NCBI RefSeq assembly: GCF_030867145.1
Contig: NC_134417.1
Location: forward strand, 11,323,577-11,387,576
DNA from: Opisthocomus hoazin
Lineage: Eukaryota; Chordata; Aves; Opisthocomiformes; Opisthocomidae
Direction: 5' to 3'
Length of the DNA stretch: 64,000 bases
Position numbers and translations under genes: made by a program. This document shows positions 1 to 14,220 of this stretch, piece by piece. How positions within the stretch are numbered: the first letter of the stretch is position 1; each line of letters starts with the position of its first letter. Below the pieces are notes generated by a model. It did no database searches. It had not been told where the DNA came from and was given only the letters and a program-made list of their open reading frames with translations.

Positions 1-3000
1 GTATCTTATTGTGTCAGGTTACATGATATTTTAAGACACTACACAACTGCCATTCCCTCTGAGGGTAGAAAGTGCAGGATAAGATTCTTCATGCTGTATT
101 TGCAAAATGGTGAAACACAACGTAACCTCATTTTGGCATAAATTTTGTCATTAATCTCTCTTCCCTCACTGTTAGTTGGTTCAAAAATCATTTTAATTAA
201 GATAAGTAGTTAAAAGGATAACAAACATATGGACAAGAAAAAGAAGAGTCATGAAAATAATTTTCTCTTAATTTGTTTTGCTCTGGTTTGCTTCCTTCTG
301 TCCAGGAACACTTTTCAGATTTACAGTGTTCCTTCAAGATTCCACTGAAGGTCAAAAAAAGTCTGAAAACCATGATGTTATTAATCAATAATACTGGCAA
401 ACCTCTTCCCATTAATATACTTGGCTTTTGCCTTACAGAAATTCGTTTTGAATTAAAGACACAATTAAAATAATTTTCTGAGGAATAAGATTTTTTTAAT
501 CTAAATAAAAAGTTATTGTATCAATACAGAAATTTCTTATCTAATGTAGAAGAGTGACAACTGAAATGGGATAGGAAATAAATACTGGGGGAGAGAGTCT
601 ACAGCAAGAACAAAAGAAGCTAAAAGAAGTTGATGAGGATAGATAAAAACATATTGTGACAATACAAGAAAGAAGAAGTATTAATTAATCGAAACATCTA
701 GTCACAGAATCAGTCTGATTTTCCAATATTAAAGATGATGAATCACGGGTTCAGGATTATTTTCTCTACTGCAACAAGATGCTGAGTCACAGATGAAACA
801 AAGGGAGAGATATGACTACTGCTATGGTTTTTAGCCCAAAGAAAAAGATTCGTTTTGCAAGGACAGAAGAATACAAGTATTTTACCTAAGAATATGCAAT
901 CATTTTAAAAATGAGTCAGCACTAAATACTTGCTAGACTTGATACTGTATCCTTAACCCGAAATCTCCTCTTACAAATATGTTCTTGAAGCATTCAGCTG
1001 CAAAATACTCACAGAATGTCAATTGTTCATGTTAAACCAAAAAGCAAACTAGCACAAATACCACTTTCTGAAATGTTAGTCTAAAGAGAAAAAGAGAAAA
1101 AAAGTTAAATTCTAAACCATTAAAGCCAAAAATCATATTTATGCACATATACCATATAAGCTTTCCATTATTAATTTACTTTCAAGATAAATATGTAGGA
1201 GGAATACAAAAAAACATCTATTGCAGGGCATACAGCAGAAAGAATTTTTAAAACTACTCAGACCTACAGTTTAGAACAGAAACGATCTGATAATGATCTA
1301 GTCACATGACTCTCCTTTTCTGGGAAAATCGGGCTATTGCTCACCTTCTGAAAAACTTTCTTGTGAAACTCTCCAGCATACCACTACTGCTTCTTGTCAG
1401 ATTTTCTGTCATTCCTCTACAAATGCCAAAATATAATATAATTGCAGTACCGCCATGGGAATTCTACTGCAATTATATCCTTAAAGACTACAGATTTTTA
1501 GACCCTCCTATTTTTATCTTTTTTTATCCAACTGATGATCTAACACACATCGGAACTAAGCCACTAATGAGCAATGGGCATTTAGGTATATTTACATGCT
1601 TGAGTAAAGAGGTGTCAGTTGCAAACTCAAAATAAGACTCTGAATTAGAGAACAAATAAACAAATACCCTAAAAAATACTGTTACCCTGCCTCATAGGTA
1701 TTAAGAATTAATCTTCCAACAACTCTGGTATCTTCTATGCAGTTCTGACCGATATTCACAAACACACTGAACTTCATAACGAAGCCTGGGTTTCAGTAGC
1801 ATTGGATTTGCCAGGTCCAGTTTTAATATTGTCTCGCTGTGTACAAAGCCTTAAGCACAGATGAAAATGCACCCCCCAACATCTCTTTACTCTCATCATC
1901 CAAATGTCCATGCCCTTGTTTCAGGAGAAACTCTCCCACATGTCCTTGAAGGCCATTTCACTCTGGACTTCTTTAGCTCATGGTTTACCTCTGACAATGA
2001 AACGACAGTGAAGTCAATTAACACTCAGACACTGAGATTTCATTCATGCACCCACTTTACTAGGTGAAAATCAAAGAAAAGAAGTACAGCTGGTGGAAAA
2101 ACAACAGCATGTGAATAAAATCCCTCTTCCATTGTGCAGGCTACACTAGGATACTTGGGTTCCAAGTCAGCCCTGAAGCTTTCTTACTATATTTAGGTTT
2201 GCAAAATCCACTTTCCTCTCCAAAAATGGTTGAAGAAAATGCATCTCTCCTTTACAACCTTACAGTCTGCTTTGACAGTTTACCAGATCCATACAATTTT
2301 CTCTCTCTGCTCACATGATCTGCTGCTTAATTATAAGCTCATCTGGAAGGATCAATATCTCTTGGCAGTAACTAATCTATTATCCTAACGTTCCTGCATT
2401 TCATTAGGAGAAACTCCAGTCAATTTTCGTTAATTGTTCCTCACATGCATTCTCTATCAATATCTCCTGGAATTCCAGGACCAAATACAGAGAAAAGGGG
2501 GGAAAGGGAGAAGGGAAGGAGTGGGAAAGGAGAAAAAAAAAAAAAGAAGACAGAGGCAAAATACCATTTATGGTCTTAAAATCAAAAGAAAAAGACTACC
2601 ACTACCAGACATATACTAAATCATCCTGTTCTTCATCCTTAGAAAAAATCGGTCTGGATTTGTGAAATGGTCCTGAAATGATGTTTAAAGCCTCAGGGAT
2701 GGAGAGATGCAGGAGTACATAAAAAGTTACTTTTATTCTTATGTTATCCTCTGCCGATTCACTGATTTCATGTGACAGCAACAACAAAAAAAGAGTAAAT
2801 GAAACATTAAATTCCCATTCAAATTGGATAAACTGTTTTGCTCATTGCTGTTTTCAGCAAGACTGAATTTTGCTTCACTATCTGCTTGTGCCATATCAAA
2901 TGGAACAAAGGGACAGATCAGCAGAAAGCCTAACACAAGGCATGCAGTCAAATGTACTGTTTCAAATCAAAGTGTCAACACTTGCATAAATAATTAGCCA

Positions 3001-4202
3001 GAACAAAAACACAGGTGTACACAAAATATAATACTTAATTACACCCAAAGCTGTCATTTCTCCAGCTGCCTCACTTTTATTTAATTCTTTTGATTTCAAA
3101 AAACAGGTTACCAGGAATGAACTAGTGCCCAAAACAGTTTTATTGGAATTTAGTTACTATGTACAGCCAGGTTAAATGTCAGTTCAGTTCTGGCTAGTCA
3201 CACTGGCCTTTAACAGATTCAGAGAGTAACGAGCAGCCTGCAAGCTACAAGGCAGAGAAATTTTAAGGGATCTTTGTCTTCCTGGACTTGCAGATTAGTA
3301 TTGAATTTTGAAACAATGAGAGACTGAAATGTAAGAAAAAAGCAGTTGGCTCTTGCACAAGCTTTGTCACATCACTTTGCCAGTAGATTTCCAGCTTGAT
3401 TTGTCACACTTCTGTTACTCTTCTATTAGCCTTTACTGGAACAGACAGCATATTTCATGAAGACATTGAGGAATCATTTCTTGCACACAAAAATGCCAAG
3501 TAAGGACAAAATAATTAGTAATTTCATTGTAATTTATGATCTCAAATGGGATTTGAATCCTGATAAAGCATGGAATCCTTCTCCTGAAAACATAAAAAGG
3601 AAAGGAACAACCTTTAGACTGCCTGAATTATGAGCTTCTTGCATTGTGATTTGTAAAAAAAGAACCAAAATATTTACATCTTTCCTAACTCCACAGAAAC
3701 ACATCATGCAAAATAATTATTTTAGTCTTATGTAGAACACAGTTGGCAAGATGCCTAAAATAATTACTCTGTTTCCTTTAGAATAACTTTCCATATGTTG
3801 GTAACTACCCATATTTTCTTGTCCCATGATACAGTCAGCCTGGAACTAAAAATGCATTCTAGAGTTCTGAAATTAGAATTATATTCATAATTTAGGGTAT
3901 ACCCAACTGCAACTGTACTTTTATTTAATGCAGAAAATTCTGCCTGCTGATTTATTATTGCTCCTCACCACCAATTCTTATTAAATTTCAAATTGCAATG
4001 ACCTTGCAAAATAAAGCACTGACTATCATATTGGAGTTGGATTCATTCTTTCCCCCCTCCCTCCTTTTTTTTTTAAATAGAAACCACCACATTGCTAAAT
4101 CTGTTCCACCTATTTAGCCTGCTCTGCTTATTATAGAAATATTTTTAAAATAAAATTATCTTTTTATCTCCATCACTGTAGATGCATTCTGTATCTTCAT
4201 CA
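1..4202. other. Intronic sequence, no gene
   Basis: AT-rich DNER intron sequence. The only obvious structure is a purine tract near 2.5 kb, listed separately. I see no RNA gene, no CR1 terminus and no coding exon here. Confidence 0.6.
2488..2556 (+). repeat. Polypurine tract
   Basis: About 69 bases are almost uninterrupted A and G (one T), ending in a run of 13 A. Long homopurine-homopyrimidine tracts can adopt triplex (H-DNA) forms, but this one has poor mirror symmetry. It is most simply a low-complexity tract. Confidence 0.8.
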
Positions 4203-4426
4203 GTCCAGCTGAACATGAGGAAGAACTTCTTCACTCTGAGGGTGATGGAGCCCTGGAACAGGCTGCCCAGGGAGGTTGTGGAGTCTCTTTCTCTGGAGAT
4301 ATTCAAGACCCGCCTGGACAAGGTCCTGTGCAGCCTGCTGTAGGTGACCCTGCTTCGGCAGGGGGGTTGGACCAGATGACCCACAGAGGTCCCTTTCCAA
4401 CCCCAACCATTCTGTGATTCTGTGAT
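4203..4426 (+). mobile_element. CR1 LINE, 5'-truncated 3' end
   Basis: This is the 3' end of an avian CR1 retroposon in plus orientation, antisense to DNER. It begins within the end of ORF2 (the AACATGAGGAAGAACTTCTT block) and runs through the GTTGGACCAGATGACC block. It ends in the diagnostic octamer repeat ATTCTGTG, present about twice at 4409-4426 instead of a poly(A) tail. ORF2 C-terminal residues are still readable in degraded form in the sense frame. Severe 5' truncation and the lack of an obvious target duplication are usual for CR1. Confidence 0.93.
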
Positions 4427-7400
4427 CTGTCTTCCTATGGCCAAGCTACATTACCCCATATCACTTAATCCAGTGCGCTGAATACTTTTCTATTCTAATC
4501 TTACAACTCCCTGTTCTGCTCACAAAGACAACTACAACCTTTTCTTCTTGCAATTTTTATTTATCATAAAGAGCTCTTGACAAGTTGCAATGAACAAAAA
4601 AATGCATATTACTCCATATTAAATATAAATGAACTATATGATTTATCCTTTCAGTGATTACTATCAGATGCACTTACCAGCTTGCCTGGATTTTCCAACT
4701 ATATCAATCCACCGAGCAAAATGCATTAGTTTTATTTACAAACACCACCCCAACCACCGTCAAGTATTTTTATATTGAAGCAAAACTGAACTAAAGTTGC
4801 TAGTTAAGAACTACTAAAAAAAAATCAAGCCCTGAGACAGAATAAGCTATTCATTAACAAAGCAAGTAATAAGATACCTAATGGTGTGACAAGACAGCAA
4901 AGTTTAATATTCTTTAAGAAATATTGACACCCTTCAACTGAAGCAATGCATGACACCTACATTCTTAATATACAAGAATCTGCACAATTACATGACATAA
5001 ATTCTGTTAATTTAGACCCAAAAGTCTTTTCTCCACAATTTTTTTATAGAATAATAGATTTTGGATGAAAAATTTAAAAAAAAAAATTTGTTTAATCAAT
5101 TTAATTCACACATACACATGCATGAACGTTCAAACAGCAGATTTTGTTAGATCATCTAGCTCCTGTTCTCAGTTCTTTTCTTTTTAATATGGCAGTCTAA
5201 ACACTTCTGACAAAGATCAGTAGTACACACTAGCAGAAACAAACAGCGGTATTTCAAAAGCATCAGTATAACAAGTTGCACCCCATAGCAACTAGCAGTA
5301 CAGAAGTGATCTAACAATGCAAGCAATTGCCCCAAGGCTATGGAAAAAAAACCCTAGTACGTACATTTCACATTCTTTAAATACAGTAACAGTCTCCCAA
5401 AATTGATATGAAAAAGTCAAAACACTTGGTAAATCACAGAATCTCAGAACTTTTCATTTGGAATGTATCCATTTGCACAATACTCAGCTAATACTACAGA
5501 TTCCCTGATCCCTACGGTGAAAAACTGAACCAAACAGAACATCATCCTTAAATTTTCCTACAATTGATATTTACTCCCAGGCTAAAAGCCAACCACCAGA
5601 CAGTGTGCACGGACATCATGAAATTGCATTAGGGATGGAAGGCTTAGGAGTAAACAAACTGAAAGATAACAATCACATTGTTTTCAAAAAACACTTGAGA
5701 GAAAAAGCAAAAATTGAAAGAGAAGCAGTCAAAATATAAATTATTTCTATGACTACTAAATACATGAGTAGCCTAGTTAGAACCAAAAAATTGCACTTTC
5801 TACAGAATAAAATGTTCCATAGGTCATTTGTTCAGTGTTTATTACTATTACCTGCCTTAAAAATTGTAAGCATTTTCAAAAATGCATCGGAAACTTCCCC
5901 GGTTTTTTATACACCTTTTTGTTATTTCTTACATCAATGTATTTTAGAGTCTCAGAACCACCATTCTGATAATTTCCAAAATGATAACACAGTAGATTGC
6001 AAGTTCGGGGGTTTTGTAAATTAGAGAAAAATAGCCTATGTTTGCCCCCTGGTGCAATAGCTCCTCTGCTCACACACAACACAAAATAAAAGATTTTCTC
6101 TTTACATAAGTGGCATTCAGAAAAGATCCCCTCAGCCTGAGGCTGCTAGAAAGGGGCCATATTTCTATGACTTAGAGTGTAGGTCCATCCTGTAAAAGCT
6201 CTCACACACTTACAGTGGAAATCTGCTTAACTGTTTTAGAAATGTGGCTTTACCTTTATGCAAGAGGGGGCAAAAAAAAAGTGGTGAATCACATCAATGT
6301 CAGCTGTGCTTTCGCTGCTGGTCCAGGGTGAGGAGTAGCTGAGCCTTCTCCTCAGGATGAGATGCCTCTCTCTTACAGCTGGCCTTCTGCTGCATCTGCT
6401 CCATTCACTGTTCCAGCACCTTTCTCCCCTTGTGGCATCCACCCTCCCTTCCCACCTCGATCAAATGGGAGAATGGCACATTTCACTCCAGTGCTTGTTT
6501 AACTAAATAGGGATTTACTCCATTCACAATCCTTTGATATCAACAGAATACATTATAGTGTGTCTTGGTAGTTAGGGAACGTGTCACTCTCAAGCAAAGG
6601 CTTCTGTAACTCCTCCTTGAGTTCAGAAATCTTCATTTCAGACAGCTGCCACTGCAGATCACTGCACAACTTCGGTCCTGTTTCAGCCAAAGACAAGAAG
6701 TCCCCACTCTCCTCCTCCACTACCACCCAAAGCAAAAATCTTAAAGCATATCTTAGCAGAAATATGTACCTTTCTACCCACTTGCTATAACTCCACAGCT
6801 AAATATTGACAAATTTTGGTTGTGTATAACAACACTTAGGCACAATTTTACTTCATCATATTAATCCTTGAAATGTATAGCTTACATTCATCATTTTTCT
6901 TTTAAAGAAAATGTAGCCTAAATTTTCTAAGCATTTTGTTAGATAAGATAGAAGAAAATTTCAAACTCATTAAGAGAACTTTACAAATAAAGCAAAAAGA
7001 AATGTTCAGTTATACTTTTTTGTCTATCTATTCCCAAAGTGTATTCCATTTTAAAGTACTACTTTCTACTTTGCTTTTTTCTTTCCATTCAGAGCCCTTT
7101 TATCTTTCAAGACACAGAAAAGTATAGAAGATTTGTTTTATATTTACTTCTTTACAAATAAAAGAGGATTTACATTTTTCACCACTTACTGTGAAGATAC
7201 AGTAAGTTTTTAAAGGATGAGCCAGAATAACTAGATGACTTCAGAAAAGAAAAATTTCTCATTGTCTACTGTGTTGGTAGAGTCTGAAATTGAAGACCTG
7301 AATCCCACTCATGTACCCTACATCAGCGTCCTGGCTTTCAGCGTAACGGGTATTCTGGAGTAGGTCTCTGCTTCAACCATTAATACTGTTTTATTTCAGA

Positions 7401-8910
7401 CGGGTAATTTTGTATCCATTAGAGCAGGCACTTAACTAAGTTTACCAAAACCCAGGCAAGTGCCTTGCCTGTTGAGGTATGGAGTTCTTCAGTCTCCAGC
7501 AGGATATTTCTATTGCACTAGGAATGTTCCTATAGAAAGGACACAGTCATATATAGCTTTATAGGTTACCAGACATTCTTAAATTATTGGTATAAACAAA
7601 ACAAAGCAAGGACTTGATAGTGGGGCCCTGAATCCAACATTTATATCCAAAACTTGATATTGACAGACACACATCCCCATCATTTCCTTGTTGACATCTT
7701 CTGTTTTCTTCAGATCGGTTTGTTTTCAACGAATGCACACAACATTTAATTGTAAGTTCTATTCACACAGGCATGGACTTATCAGAATTCCCCTCTTAGT
7801 GTTGGTGTACCAACTGGTTATAATTTACAATAGACTAAGTTTTGGAACTATGTTCTAAATCTCTTTTTGTATTTGTATAATGCTAAGTCATAGTTTAATC
7901 CAAGACTGACTTGGCCTTTTAGTGCTACCACCAATACTTATTTTACAAATGATCTGCTGAATTATATTTGGATCCTCTGTTAAGTGGATCATGATAATTT
8001 TGGAATTTCTCAAAGTAACCTCTACAAACGAATGATACTAATCCATCTGCTACACAAAACACCCTTGCTCCTCCAGAGAGATTTCCTACATTGCAGGATA
8101 TCCTTGGCAGCTAAATACTACATGTCTAAGTCAACCAGAAGATGCTTAAAATCAGGTGCAGGAGGAAAGCATCTTTCCCATATGCAGTCTTTGCATAACG
8201 ATTATCCCTGCAAAAATGTTAAATATTCACTAACATTTGTTTTCATCTGGATTATATGGAAAAAAACTGGCATGTACAGTGAACCTCTGCATTTTAAAGG
8301 ACTCGTATCCCTCTGCTGGAAAGTACTTGAACCTATGAACCTCATAAAATGCCTTCCATTTCTGGATGGAAGGCAATAGACTATAATGTCCGAAATTATA
8401 ATTGAGGCTTTGCTAATCAAAATTCTGGAATAAAAGTTTTACCCAATTAGCTCCCTGTTAAAAGACATAGCTACTGGATTTTCACATTTTCTTTCCAATT
8501 GCTTCCTGTTATCTGACTTCTGTTCTTGGGTCCTTGTGGTGACCTGTATAAATCGACAAACTCTCATTATCAGAATTCTGAAGCACCCAGAACTGAACTG
8601 GCTGTAATTGATGAACCAAAGTGACAGCTGTAGCAAGAGCCTGTAGTTTTAAAGCCAAGCAGGAAAGTGTTACTTTGAAATAAGACAGAAATGGGCTGTC
8701 CTCATCAGGGCTTTGAAAACAGGGGTTGGTAAAAATACGAAGTCCTACCATATAGAAATAAGAAGGATTTAGGAAAAAAAAACCTCAAATTGATACTTTT
8801 ATCCTTCTAACCTCTTCTTCCCATACAAATGCGGGGGAAAAAAAAAAATCACTTAAATCCAGGCAGTCACTCAGGAGCACCCTTCCTCCCAGGTCTCATG
8901 TGCTTACAAA

Positions 8911-8934
8911 GGGGGGGAGGGAGGAGTGGGGAGG
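8911..8934 (+). repeat. G-rich run, potential G-quadruplex
   Basis: Runs of 7, 3, 2, 4 and 2 G separated by one to three bases fit the G3+N1-7 quadruplex pattern on the plus strand. That strand is the non-transcribed (template-complement) side with respect to neither exon, so no role is implied. It is simply low-complexity sequence inside the intron. Confidence 0.55.
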
Positions 8935-11900
8935 CAACTTCAGTTGACGTTGCCTGTGAATACAGGAGGCAATACTTCATACACCATACAAAAAATTCAT
9001 GAGTAAGTCTAGTCATGGAAAATCCATGGAATTCCTAGAACTCCAGGAAGAACATACACAGACATCATCCAAAAAATAGCTAACTAAAGATCTTAGATTA
9101 CTACTCCATATATCCTCTAACAAGATGTTAAATTCTAGTGGCCCAATGCTGATCAGCAGAACAAGGAAAGCACAACACAAAATATTTTCAGTCTGAGAGT
9201 ACAGAAAATTTCAGCAAGACTGCAAACTGTGAGCATTACTTTCATCTTATTAACTGAATGAAAAGTGGGAGGACAATAGTTCAGTCATCCTCCCTCATTC
9301 TCTTGAAATCTGGAGTACCCTTGGGAACTGCGTTGTGCATAAACTACTTTCTTGGATGTATCTAATACACTGATCTTCAAGCGTTTATGATACCACAACC
9401 ACTCAGCCTTGGCGCCTACATTTTGTCTCCATCCTGACAGAACTTCAACATGAAGAGTTTAATAATAGGCCACCCCAAGGATAATTTTCCTCCCTGTGTA
9501 ATTCAGTGAAGGAAACTTAGAAACTTCTGATGAAACCTCTCCAAACTTCTCATTTCTAAGCATATCTGAGGGAAAAAAGGATCAATACATGTCTTCCTAT
9601 TCTTGTTTCCAATTTTTGCTTTTAGCCCTACCTCGGTTTTATGACTACTTAGCTTTAATTGTGAATTTCTATTCAAATTTACAGTCCTGGGCTGAACTTT
9701 ATACTTTTGTGTAAAAGACACTGAAAACTGCACTCCTGTGACAGCTCTAGGGTAAATGAAACAGTGTTCCCTACACACGCTTCCCGTTACTTTTGCATTC
9801 AGAGGAAAGCAGTAACACAACTCCCAATACTGGCAATTCTAATGGACCTCCGGGGCTTTGATTAGCTACAGCAGTAACCAATTTGCCAGAATTTCTTAAA
9901 TTACATACCAATATTTTAAGTTTCCACACAGATGAACCTTCTTAGTCATGCATCAATACGAATTGATTACACCTGACAACAAAATCTCCAACAATGAACA
10001 TTTCCATCCTGAAGGCACCACAAAGCCCATCCATGTCAGAATACTTGGGGTCATCAGCTAGTAAAGTAAAATAGGAGAATTTTTGTTATCTAACATTGAC
10101 TTAGGTACAAGTGTAAGCCCAAACTATAATCTAAGCTTAAGAGCCACATCTACAGCTTATACAAACATATGAAATGTGTATTTCATATCTTTTCCATTAT
10201 TTCTAAATAATATCTAAGAAAATAACTGGGGTTAAAAGAAAAAATTACTTGAAGGATATTTTAGCGTATTCACTGTTTCAGAACAAAACAGTACTGACAG
10301 CAACAACCTAAAAACATCAAACTTCAGACAAAAGAGGCAGGACATTTTCCTTCATAGCCTTATGCCAAATAATGTAAATGTCATCTACATGGGTGCTGTC
10401 ATAAGACATTGAAAACCAAGCTTTTATGACTAAAAAAGATACAAATCAGATTAATTTTACCTATATTTTCCCACTTAACAGTTGGTTTGCTCATAAAATA
10501 TTAAGCTGGCCTACAAAACACATAACTCAGTTTAAATTGCATGTGTCGTGGAAGCAAAGGTTTCACAGCGTGCTCTATAGTTTGGGGGTTTTTTTTAGAA
10601 AAATATCGTAGAATAATTGTTCTAGACGTCGCTACTACTTGCAACTAACAGGTACAAAAATTCAGCCCAGAAAAATGACCTTTCTAAAATTTCATTTTAA
10701 TACAGCAATAAAATTTTTACTTTCTGTGACCAAGAAGTGATTTTTTTCCCCAATAATGTTCTTAGAATTCTAAAACCTTTCAAAAAATTTGGACTAGAAT
10801 GACTCCAGAGTAAGTTCCAGAGTAAGAAAAGAAGGCTTAAACAAGAGGGTGGTATTTCTGCGTCTCATACTGAAATTTCTAATTGCTATAAATATTTTTA
10901 AAAACCCTACTAGAATCCATTTGGTCAGCATCGTAGATTGCAGCAGTTAACCCCAGCTAATTCATTAACTTGATCCAGAAATCTGTTTGTTCCTTACTTT
11001 TGCTGCAATCACAACCAAAGCACCATTCATAACTCCAGTAAGTGCTTAAAAATAAAAAAATTTAAAAAAACCCACGTGGGAAGAATCTTTCCTTCTTCCT
11101 TCAAACAAGTGTATCCACTAACTTACAAAAATAATTATAGGACAGAGTACATACGTTTTCTAAATAAATGTAATTACACCTGTAACCCTCCTGCCTCTTT
11201 GCATATAATTCTCAGCGATACATCCCTTCTGAAAGAAAGATACTTACCAATATACTTATACACCAATTTCTCCAAATTCATTTGCAGACATAAAAACATA
11301 ATACTGAAGTGTAATGCAGAAAGAGCTTTTTCAGGACTGGAGCATGCACCACCACCATCCTTTTTTTTTTTTTTTAATTAAAAATGGCCTTTTTAGCAAC
11401 AAACACCAAAGCCCTCATTCAGGAAAAAATGCATGTACCTTTTTCGGTATGTGCTTCAATTCCACTGACTTCAACAGCAAATACATTCCCGGCTACTTTT
11501 CCTAACAAGGCTTAAACCATATTCCAATAGAAACTGTCATATCCTTAGAAGACACTCAAATATATTTTTGTTTTCAGGATATGAACTGCTCATTTCCATG
11601 TTGTCTTATAATATTATATTGAGGATGATGCTGTCTTGTATTATAAACAGGAACTACTTCTTATACATACATATACTTTTCATAGGAAACGAACATTCCT
11701 AAAATTTAATGAGCAATACTGCAGTTTGCATGCAGTTCATCAGGTTCCCATGTGGAAAGCAGAAAACGCAACAGCTCAAAATTAACAACAGTGGTTTTAA
11801 ATTAGTTCTTTTAGGGCTCCTTGTCTTTTAACTGACAGCAGGAAATGGTTGTAAGACAGCAGATGCTGTAAGTTCAGTTCATTACTACCAACCTCACTGA

Positions 11901-12384
11901 AAGCACGCAGATTGATTCCTCCTTTATCAGCCATATTCCTCTAGTTGTATTTGGATTTGAATAAAGGTTTTATTTTCTCTACCATGTTTCACAAATTTTA
12001 ATATTTTTTCTTTTTTTTGGAGATCTCTTGTCTCCACATACTCTCATGTAGTAATGGAACAGAAGTCATTAGTAATCTATTGAACTGTGTCTTGTCTCCA
12101 AAGCAGCAAAAGTATGTTTCACATTGGGAGAGCAGTGTGCTGAGAGTGCTGCACTTACCAGAAGAGACCTAGGTTGACTCAAAAACAGTGGCCAAGACAA
12201 AGATGCTATCATGATCCAAAAATAGGGACGACTTTCACGGAAGGTGTGTGTGAGTAAGATGAGATGAAAGCACTTGAGATAAAAAAAGTGGGCCATATGA
12301 AAAAAGTCTCACAAACTATAGCTGCCCTCTTTAGCAAGCAGCTTATTTTTGGTAATATATTAAAGCTTAGGCTGTTTAAAAGTA

Positions 12385-12400
12385 CACATATATATATATA
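12385..12400. repeat. (TA)n microsatellite, short
   Basis: Alternating purine-pyrimidine CACATATATATATATA in an AT-rich context. It is short and likely polymorphic. Confidence 0.85.
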
Positions 12401-13871
12401 TTTCCCTATATTTTTACTGCAAAGTTTAAGAAGTTTACCAAGTTAATAATAGGATCTGTTACATAAGGAAAAAATGAATGTACTGTGGTTTTTTATTTTT
12501 AAAATCTATCTTACTACAGTAGAAATAAGTCTGCCTTGTCATACTTCAAGGCTGTGTAATATGGTTCCTTATTTCATGTCCCATAAGACTTTACATATCT
12601 TTAAATTGCCATAAATAACCAAAGCAGTCACATCTCTACACATTGTAAAAGTAGAGGAGAAAAAGCATATGGATATTTTTAAATAAAACAGGTATTTTCA
12701 CTGCAGTTTTTAACTAGATACTTTCAAAAGGTTTCATTTGAGGATACATACTGAAGGAAACAATGAAGTGAGTAAGGAAATAATGATGGAGGATGCCTAT
12801 TTACAATGGGCCAGCTACTTTGCTCTGTATTCTGCAAGTCAAAACATGGACAATAATGCCAATAAATGTATTTACATAAAACCTTAAATGTAGACAGTTT
12901 TTGATGTTGTTGCGCTTTACAATTCTTTAAAGAAAGCAAATCAAGGGAACTACAAAATTTAAAAGTACCAAACAACAAGAAATAAAATGCCCTTTCATTT
13001 TGTGAAACTCAAGGGAAGTGTTTACTCAAAATCTGTTTAGCAGTCTATACCAACTTTTATTAATCTTCTCAATTAAAAGGTTATTCTACCTATAAAAAGA
13101 CCTTTTTCCCCATATGGTGCCTCCAATAATTTAATTAAAGAACTGTGTTCAGTGCAAGCTGTATTTCTGTGACTAGTTTGGGGCTACAGCTAAGACAGCT
13201 CTGCATCACACCCACATTTAGCTGAAGAAGTCTGTATTCAGAATACGAGACTGCACTCTTCCTGAAGCCCAGGATCCCCTGACTCTGGGGACAGTATACA
13301 CACAATGACCTGAAAAACGCTTTCTTGACAGTTAAAAGTAAACTTTTATATCTTTTTCTCCCTGAGTAGCAACAGGCTTCTCCCTTCACGAACTTGGATC
13401 AGTGTTCACATCATCAACATACAAAGTAGGATTGTAAGGTGAAATTGCATATAGTTGGAGCAATATAGTGTAGATGAACCTATATAACATCTGAAATATA
13501 AAAAACTAACCTGTTAGGTTTTAGCAATTAATAATTATCGTTTCAATAACTCAGTTATTAAAATGGCCAGTCTAACATATTGCATTGTGCATGTAAAGTA
13601 TGGACCAAAAACCTCTCCAAGATGGAAAATAAGCAGAAAATCGTGCTGACTGACAGTAGAAAGCCTCCCTCACCCCATGCTTTCTTAACACACAATCTCA
13701 TATTCACTCTTGCATTTTAGTAATAAAACACTAACCAGACCGTTATTCTTTGGAAAAGTGCAGAATAAACAGGTAGCTTGAGACACCACATCCATAGATT
13801 TTTCTTTAGAATGAATTCTAGAGTCCAGACAAAACCTGGAACATATCAAGTACTACATATCTGGAAAATAT

Positions 13872-14220
13872 AGAATCACAGAATCATTTAGGTTGGAAAA
13901 GACCCTTAAGAACATTGAGTCCAACTGTAAACCTAACACTGCCAAGTCCACCACTATACCATGTCCCGAAGTGCCACATCTACACGTCTTTTAAATACGT
14001 CCAGGGATGGTGACTCAACCACTTCCCTTGGCAGCCTGTTCCAGTGCTTGATAACCCTTTCAGTGAAGAAATTTTTCCCAATATCCAATCTGAACATCCC
14101 TTGGCATAACCTGAAGCCCCTTCCTCTCGTCCTGTCACCTGGGAGAAGAGACTCACACCCACCTCGCTACAATATCCTTTCAGGTAGCTACAGAGAGGCA
14201 GTTGTAAGTCAGATAAGGTC
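13872..14220 (-). mobile_element. CR1 LINE, 5'-truncated
   Basis: A CR1 copy in minus orientation, co-directional with DNER. The plus strand starts with the reverse complement of the CR1 3' terminus (AGAATCACAGAATCATTTAG), followed by the GGTTGGAAAAGACCC and GTCCAAC blocks. It then runs into the degraded ORF2 end (CAGGGATGGTGACTCAACCA, then the CAGCCTGTTCCAGTGCTTGA block). The left part resembles the CR1 subfamilies whose 3' UTR reads CACCAAGTCCAACC. The 5' boundary near 14220 is approximate, because similarity fades after a GATAAGGTC block. Confidence 0.9.

Larger units (their letters stand above)
4427..13871. other. Intronic sequence, no gene
   Basis: DNER intron sequence without a recognisable gene, CR1 terminus or RNA gene. 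Two weak coding-like stretches at 6236-6735 are discussed among the findings. A G-rich run lies at 8911-8934, and a short TA microsatellite at 12385-12400. The open frame at 7984-8379 has no family signature, ordinary intronic composition and no flanking splice sites in frame, so I do not call it. Confidence 0.6.

Noticed and set aside
5432..5460. AATCACAGAATCTCAGAAC, resembling a CR1 3' terminus
   Set aside because: None of the following CR1 blocks (GGAAGGGACC, GTCCAACC) is present, so it is probably a chance match.
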